The notes under the pieces are model-generated. The model was not told the origin of the DNA. It worked only from the letters and a program-made list of their open reading frames with translations, and did no database searches. DNA of 9,655 nucleotides. Source: UBA668 sp031366885. GTDB taxonomy: Bacteria; Actinomycetota; Acidimicrobiia; Acidimicrobiales; Ilumatobacteraceae. The stretch is from assembly GCA_031366885.1 (NCBI GenBank), contig JANLPB010000189.1:1-9655 (forward strand). Reading direction: 5' to 3'. Positions 6,744 to 9,655 of the stretch are shown here, one piece after another; within the stretch, counting starts at the first letter, position 1; the number at the start of each line of letters is the position of its first letter. Position numbers and translations under genes: made by a program.

Positions 6744-7499
6744 ATGACCATCGTCCTCCTGCATGGAAATCCTGAGACACCCGTGATTTGGGAGCCTCTC
6801 CTCGCCGAGCTCGGTCGCACCGATGTCGTCACTCCGCATCTTCCTGGTTTCGGAAGCCCCGTACCCGAGGGCTTCGGCGCAACGAAGGACGAGTACGTCG
6901 CGTGGCTGCTCGGTGAACTGGAACCCCTGGTAGAGGAACACGGCCCTGTCGACTTCGTCGGCCATGACTGGGGCGGCGGAATCGGTATGCGTGCCGTCTC
7001 GTTGCGGCCGGAACTGTTTCGCACCTGGGCGTGCGACGTGCTGGGGCTCTTCCACCCCGACTACGTGTGGCACGACTTTGCCAAGATCTGGCAAACCCCA
7101 GGAGCGGGCGAGGAATACTTCGCGAAGAATCAGGCAACCTCCGTCGAGGATCGCGTCGCGCTGCTGGAGATGATTGGCATACCTCGCCCAACTGGCGAGA
7201 AGCTTGCCGCCGCCGGTGACGAGTTGATGGCCACCTGCATTCTCGCTCTCTACCGCTCGGCGCCAGAGTCCGAAATGAAGCTGTGGGGCGAAGCGCTCGG
7301 CCCAGTGGGCACGTTGCCTGGTCTGGCGATCATCGCCCCGAACGATCCGTTTGTACGGGGCCACGACCTCGGGGCCGAAATTGCCGATCGTCTGGGTGCC
7401 AGCCGTCATGTGATGGAAGGCCAGGGGCACTGGTGGATGCTCGGCGACCCCGTCGGCGGCGCCGCCGCGGTGACCGAGTTTTGGGCGGCGGCGTACTGA
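6744..7499 (+). CDS. Alpha/beta hydrolase, epoxide hydrolase / haloalkane dehalogenase-like
   Basis: This 251-residue alpha/beta-hydrolase-fold protein has the motif HGNPET (7-12) at the oxyanion turn and GHDWGGGIG (73-81) at the nucleophile elbow, making D75 the nucleophile. The likely acid is D201 in IIAPNDPFV and the base H229 in GQGHWW. An aspartate nucleophile is the mark of epoxide hydrolases and haloalkane dehalogenases, not of esterases. N9 and W76 sit where dehalogenases such as LinB place the halide-binding pair, whereas epoxide hydrolases usually have an aromatic residue in place of N9. The lid (about 95-185) is the variable part that sets the substrate. The protein is shorter than typical dehalogenases (about 290-310) and starts almost directly at the strand before HGNP; no earlier start is available in frame. 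It is probably cytoplasmic. Its stop overlaps the start of the next gene (TGATG). Confidence 0.85.
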   Translation: MTIVLLHGNPETPVIWEPLLAELGRTDVVTPHLPGFGSPVPEGFGATKDEYVAWLLGELEPLVEEHGPVDFVGHDWGGGIGMRAVSLRPELFRTWACDVLGLFHPDYVWHDFAKIWQTPGAGEEYFAKNQATSVEDRVALLEMIGIPRPTGEKLAAAGDELMATCILALYRSAPESEMKLWGEALGPVGTLPGLAIIAPNDPFVRGHDLGAEIADRLGASRHVMEGQGHWWMLGDPVGGAAAVTEFWAAAY

Positions 7500-7687
7500 T
7501 GGAAGTGGTGGCGCTGAGCTGCCCGCGCTGCGGCACCGACGTGAACGAACGCTTCTACGGCCCATGCACCTCGTGCCGCACCGAACTGCGAGTGAAGTAC
7601 CTCACCGAGGGTCGCGTGGTCGTGCTTGCCGAGTACGAACCGAAGATGAACGTCACCCCCAACGCCGTGGCGCTGAAGGACGACTGA
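7499..7687 (+). CDS. Small zinc-ribbon protein (62 aa)
   Basis: This short gene starts at the ATG that shares one base with the TGA of the alpha/beta hydrolase, which implies translational coupling. It carries C8-x2-C11 (SCPRCGTD) and C23-x2-C26 (PCTSCRTEL), a four-cysteine zinc-ribbon knuckle pair with an 11-residue spacing. The C-terminal half (VKYLTEGRVVVLAEYEPKMN, in part) reads as beta strands. The function is unknown. The gene is too short for confident naming, but its cysteine spacing and its tight overlap with the hydrolase make it very likely to be real. A longer frame opening at 7283 is the wrong start, since it would run through the hydrolase gene. Confidence 0.75.
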   Translation: MEVVALSCPRCGTDVNERFYGPCTSCRTELRVKYLTEGRVVVLAEYEPKMNVTPNAVALKDD

Positions 7688-7723
7688 CACGTGCGGTGAC
7701 TGTCGCTGGGGTCGCCGTGGGTG

Positions 7724-7729
7724 CACACT
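7724..7729 (+). promoter_or_regulatory. Degenerate -10-like CACACT before the DUF1003 gene
   Basis: CACACT differs from TANNNT only in its first base and ends 6 bases before the ATG at 7736, repeating the geometry seen at other genes in the window. Because one conserved base is missing, it is a weak call. It argues mildly for the ATG at 7736 over the GTG at 7721. Confidence 0.25.
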
Positions 7730-7735
7730 CGCGGT

Positions 7736-8143
7736 ATGCGCAGCTCAAAGAACTTTCACATCCAAAAGCCGGGGTGGCACGGACACCCGGCAGTCCGATC
7801 GGGCGAGACGCTCACCCGCGGCGAACGCGCGGCCGATGCGCTGCGCAACGGTATGGGTTCGTGGGGTTTCGTCTTCGGCGCCCTGATATTCCTGTTCGGC
7901 TGGACGCTCGGCAACCGCAATGTTGGCTTCGACAAATATCCCTTCATCCTGCTGAACCTGATCCTGTCGTGCCTGGCCGCGATGCAGGGCGCGATCCTGC
8001 TGATCGCCGCCAAGCGTGAAGACCAGATCAGTAGCGAATTGGCCAAGCACGACTACGAAACGAACCTCGAGGCTGACCGAATCGTCAAGGAGATCCACGC
8101 GCTGACCACCGAGATCCACGCACACACCGTGCACCGCGGATGA
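7736..8143 (+). CDS. DUF1003 family membrane protein
   Basis: This 135-residue protein belongs to the DUF1003 family. TRGERAADALRNGMGSWGF (27-44, in part) leads into two membrane segments, FVFGALIFLFGWTLG (45-59) and FILLNLILSCLAAMQGAILLIAA (70-92, in part). The signature FDKYPFILLN lies between them. After the second helix comes a charged tail (KREDQISSELAKHDYETN) with heptad-like spacing. The function of the family is not established. In some actinobacteria a DUF1003 gene sits next to a MgtE-N/CBS gene (from memory, Rv1231c-Rv1232c); here the two are about 6.7 kb apart and in opposite directions. ATG 7736 is preferred; GTG 7721 would add only five residues. It is 48 bases after the zinc-ribbon gene and converges on the LLM gene with a 14-base gap. 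Confidence 0.85.
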   Translation: MRSSKNFHIQKPGWHGHPAVRSGETLTRGERAADALRNGMGSWGFVFGALIFLFGWTLGNRNVGFDKYPFILLNLILSCLAAMQGAILLIAAKREDQISSELAKHDYETNLEADRIVKEIHALTTEIHAHTVHRG

Positions 8144-8157
8144 CGCGGCAACACTGA

Positions 8158-9450
8158 CTAATCGGCGGGTGGCAGGCCGCCACCAGGGCGGAACGTGGGG
8201 TCGTTCTTCGGCCCGTCGTTGGCGCCACGCTCCGTTGTGGTGCGGGCGGCGGCCATCTGTTGCATCGTGGTGGCCAGTGCGGCCGCGGCACCTTCGTGGC
8301 TCATGATCTTGCTCATGATCGCGGCGCCGGCCCCGGCCATCAGCTCCGTCTTGCGGGCGGCAACGTATTCGGCACTTGCTTGCTGCGCGCGCAGGTGGCC
8401 GTTGACAGCAGGGATCACGTAGCGCGCCACCAAATCCCAGCTGCGCATGGTTGCTTCGTTGTTGGCCCAATCGTTGGCGAAGCCCAGCACGGTGCCAAAG
8501 CCGCCGGTGGTTTCCTGCATGGCGAGCACTGCGGCAATCAGGTCATCGGGCGTGCCGATCACCGCCGCTCCTCCACCCTGGGCGCCGCCTGCGGCAACCT
8601 GCTCGAAGAGCTCGTTGGGGTCGTCGACGCGAAGGGCACCGGGTCGGCCGAGCACCTCGACGTTGTACTCGTTGTGCCACTTCTGCAGACCCAACATCGC
8701 TTCCTTCTTGGCTTGCTCACGGGTCTCGGCGATGTGCCAGCTCATCAGCACACGCCAGTCGTTGCGACTGACGGTTTGCCCGTGGGCGACCGCAGCCTGT
8801 TCGGCGAAGCTCCACTGGGTGGGCAGCGCCTGCAACCCCTCCTTGGAGGTGCTGGCGATGCTCAACGCGCCGATGCCGTACTTGCCGGCCAACTGCATGC
8901 CGCTGGGAGAGATGCTGCTGGCGGTGGCCATCGGCATCGTGTCCTGCAACGGCAGGATTTGCAGCGCCGCGTCGCGCATGGTGAACCATTCGCAGTCGTA
9001 GTCGAATCGCTCGTCCCCGCGGAGTAGCCGAATGATCACACCGAGCGCCTCGTCCTGTCGGTCGCGTTGCGTCATCGGCTCGATCCGCAGTGTGTGGGCG
9101 TCACTGGGCAGCGCGCCGGGGCCGCTGCCGAAGATGGCGCGGCCGCGAGTCATGTGATCGAGCTGGACCATTCGCTGCGCGACGTTGAACGGGTGGTGGT
9201 AGGGCAACGAGACGACTCCGGTGCCCAGCTTGATGGTGTGCGTGCGTTGGCCAGCTGCGGCCAGGAACATCTCCGGGCTGGCAATCATCTCCCAGCCGGT
9301 GCTGTGGTGCTCGCCACACCAGAACTCGTCGTACCCCAGTCGGTCGAGTTGCGCCGCCAGGTCGAGATCGCGTTGGAACTGCAGGGTCGGGCTCTCACCG
9401 ACTGGATGATGCGGTGCCAGAAACGTGCCGAACTTGATGGAGGGTGACAT
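8158..9450 (-). CDS. LLM-class flavin oxidoreductase, limonene 1,2-monooxygenase-like
   Basis: This 430-residue luciferase-like enzyme opens KFGTFLAPHHPVGESPTLQ (6-23, in part). It has DEFWCGEHHSTGWEMIASPE (41-60), KLGTGVVSLPYHHPF (74-88), QLDHMTRGRAIFGSGPGALP (96-115) and a C-terminal TGGFGTVLGFANDW (315-328). These blocks closely follow limonene monooxygenase LimB and its relatives. Such enzymes are FMN- or F420-linked and act with a reductase; substrate and cofactor cannot be fixed from the sequence. About 60 C-terminal residues (370-430) form an Ala/Met-rich stretch and a Gly/Pro-rich tail. The frame is open up to 9576, but residues before MSPSIKF do not fit the family; the ATG at 9450 has a -10 box 8 bases upstream. 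It converges on DUF1003. Confidence 0.9.
   Translation of the reverse strand: MSPSIKFGTFLAPHHPVGESPTLQFQRDLDLAAQLDRLGYDEFWCGEHHSTGWEMIASPEMFLAAAGQRTHTIKLGTGVVSLPYHHPFNVAQRMVQLDHMTRGRAIFGSGPGALPSDAHTLRIEPMTQRDRQDEALGVIIRLLRGDERFDYDCEWFTMRDAALQILPLQDTMPMATASSISPSGMQLAGKYGIGALSIASTSKEGLQALPTQWSFAEQAAVAHGQTVSRNDWRVLMSWHIAETREQAKKEAMLGLQKWHNEYNVEVLGRPGALRVDDPNELFEQVAAGGAQGGGAAVIGTPDDLIAAVLAMQETTGGFGTVLGFANDWANNEATMRSWDLVARYVIPAVNGHLRAQQASAEYVAARKTELMAGAGAAIMSKIMSHEGAAAALATTMQQMAAARTTTERGANDGPKNDPTFRPGGGLPPAD
8168..8184. other. Short hairpin at the convergent gene ends
   Basis: GGTGGC (8168-8173) pairs with GCCACC (8179-8184) around a 5-base loop, 24 bases past the DUF1003 stop. It lies inside the final codons of the convergent LLM gene (the Gly-Gly-Gly-Leu-Pro-Pro tail). 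It may end plus-strand transcription, but it has no T-tract and may be only a by-product of the Gly/Pro codons. Confidence 0.25.
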
Positions 9451-9458
9451 GGTTGCGG

Positions 9459-9464
9459 AGCCTA
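9459..9464 (-). promoter_or_regulatory. -10 box TAGGCT for the LimB-like gene, probably leaderless
   Basis: On the minus strand TAGGCT fits TANNNT and lies 8 bases before the ATG at 9450-9448. There is no ribosome site between the box and the ATG. It lies in the 129-base divergent gap with the tRNA gene. Confidence 0.45.
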
Positions 9465-9521
9465 CGGATTGGGTCGTCGACGGCCGGAGTCGTGCGCGCG
9501 AAGTGCGCCACTTTCCAGAAT

Positions 9522-9570
9522 TTTGGCGGGACGCACGGCGGGCGGAGCCGATAACCTGACGCCCGCCAAA
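9522..9570. repeat. 9-bp inverted repeat flanking the tRNA-Ala promoter
   Basis: TTTGGCGGG (9522-9530) and CCCGCCAAA (9562-9570) are exact reverse complements separated by 31 bases. The tRNA -10 box (TAACCT, 9552-9557) lies between them. A second copy of the GGCGGG core lies at 9537-9542. Centre-to-centre spacing is 40 bases, close to four helical turns. It could be a paired operator or a chance GC-rich match. Confidence 0.4.
9552..9557 (+). promoter_or_regulatory. -10 box TAACCT for tRNA-Ala
   Basis: TAACCT fits TANNNT and lies 22 bases before the first base of the mature tRNA, giving a short leader of roughly 15 bases. TTGGCG (9523-9528) is the nearest -35-like hexamer, but its 23-base spacing is too long to be convincing. 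Confidence 0.45.
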
Positions 9571-9579
9571 CCGCAATGC

Positions 9580-9655
9580 GGGGACGTAGCTCAGTTGGCA
9601 GAGCGCTACCTTTGCAAGGTAGATGTCAGGGGTTCGATTCCCCTCGTCTCCACCA
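9580..9655 (+). tRNA. tRNA-Ala (anticodon TGC)
   Basis: This complete 76-base gene ends exactly at the window edge with an encoded CCA. The acceptor stem GGGGACG pairs with CGTCTCC and contains the G3-U70 wobble that identifies alanine tRNA. The D arm includes AGCTCAGTTGGCAGAGC. The anticodon stem CTACC/GGTAG encloses the loop TTTGCAA, anticodon TGC at 9613-9615. The T arm is AGGGG-TTCGATT-CCCCT, with the TTCGA core. All stems are intact, so it should be functional and read GCN codons, mainly GCA. It is divergent from the LimB-like gene. Confidence 0.98.

Noticed and set aside
6615..7565. A 316-residue minus-strand frame opposite the alpha/beta hydrolase
   Set aside because: No domain is recognisable, and the plus strand holds a complete catalytic-triad protein.
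9451..9576. A 42-residue N-terminal extension of the LimB-like protein
   Set aside because: The residues are Arg-rich and unlike the family, and the stretch contains the -10 box and half of the divergent promoter region.
1..9655. CRISPR array, insertion sequence, phage, toxin-antitoxin or defence system
   Set aside because: There are no regularly spaced repeats, transposase motifs, terminal inverted repeats or recognisable defence domains. The tRNA gene is intact, and no attachment-site duplicate was seen within the window.

Overview
This 9,655-base window is high-GC bacterial chromosome and looks like an actinobacterium. The evidence is two luciferase-like (LLM) oxidoreductases of the type that usually bind F420 or flavin, a mycothiol-associated TIGR03086/DinB-type protein, and at least five genes whose only visible start signal is a TANNNT -10 box 6-8 bases before the ATG, which suggests leaderless transcription. 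The gene types would fit Acidimicrobiia or a relative, but that placement is an inference from content and not a measured phylogeny.

Layout. Positions 1-1023 (minus) hold a truncated cytoplasmic PRC-barrel/MgtE-N/CBS protein. Positions 1074-3143 (minus) encode a cytoplasmic molybdopterin, 4Fe-4S oxidoreductase. A long perfect-looking hairpin (3201-3240) separates it from a minus-strand LLM oxidoreductase (3253-4239), which is divergent from a TIGR03086 protein (4252-4839) with only 12 bases between the start codons. A plus-strand block follows: an N-acyl-D-amino-acid deacylase-type amidohydrolase (4978-6708), an alpha/beta hydrolase with dehalogenase-like active-site residues (6744-7499), a 62-residue zinc-ribbon protein overlapping it by one base (7499-7687), and a two-helix DUF1003 membrane protein (7736-8143). 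It converges on a second, limonene-monooxygenase-like LLM protein (8158-9450, minus). A complete tRNA-Ala(TGC) gene with encoded CCA closes the window (9580-9655, plus).

How the genes work together. The content is mostly stand-alone oxidoreductases and hydrolases that could act on small organic molecules (two LLM enzymes, a Mo enzyme, an amidohydrolase, an alpha/beta hydrolase). Nothing in the sequence ties them into one proven pathway, and most have their own promoter-like element. Only the hydrolase/zinc-ribbon pair shows clear translational coupling.

I found no CRISPR array, transposon, phage gene, toxin-antitoxin pair or defence system, and no convincing wholly new system. The most useful leads are the repeated leaderless-promoter geometry, the altered metal site of the amidohydrolase, the halide-pocket-like residues of the small alpha/beta hydrolase, and two palindromic elements near the amidohydrolase and tRNA promoters. 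No intergenic stretch exceeds 300 bases; the longest are 4840-4977 and 9451-9579.
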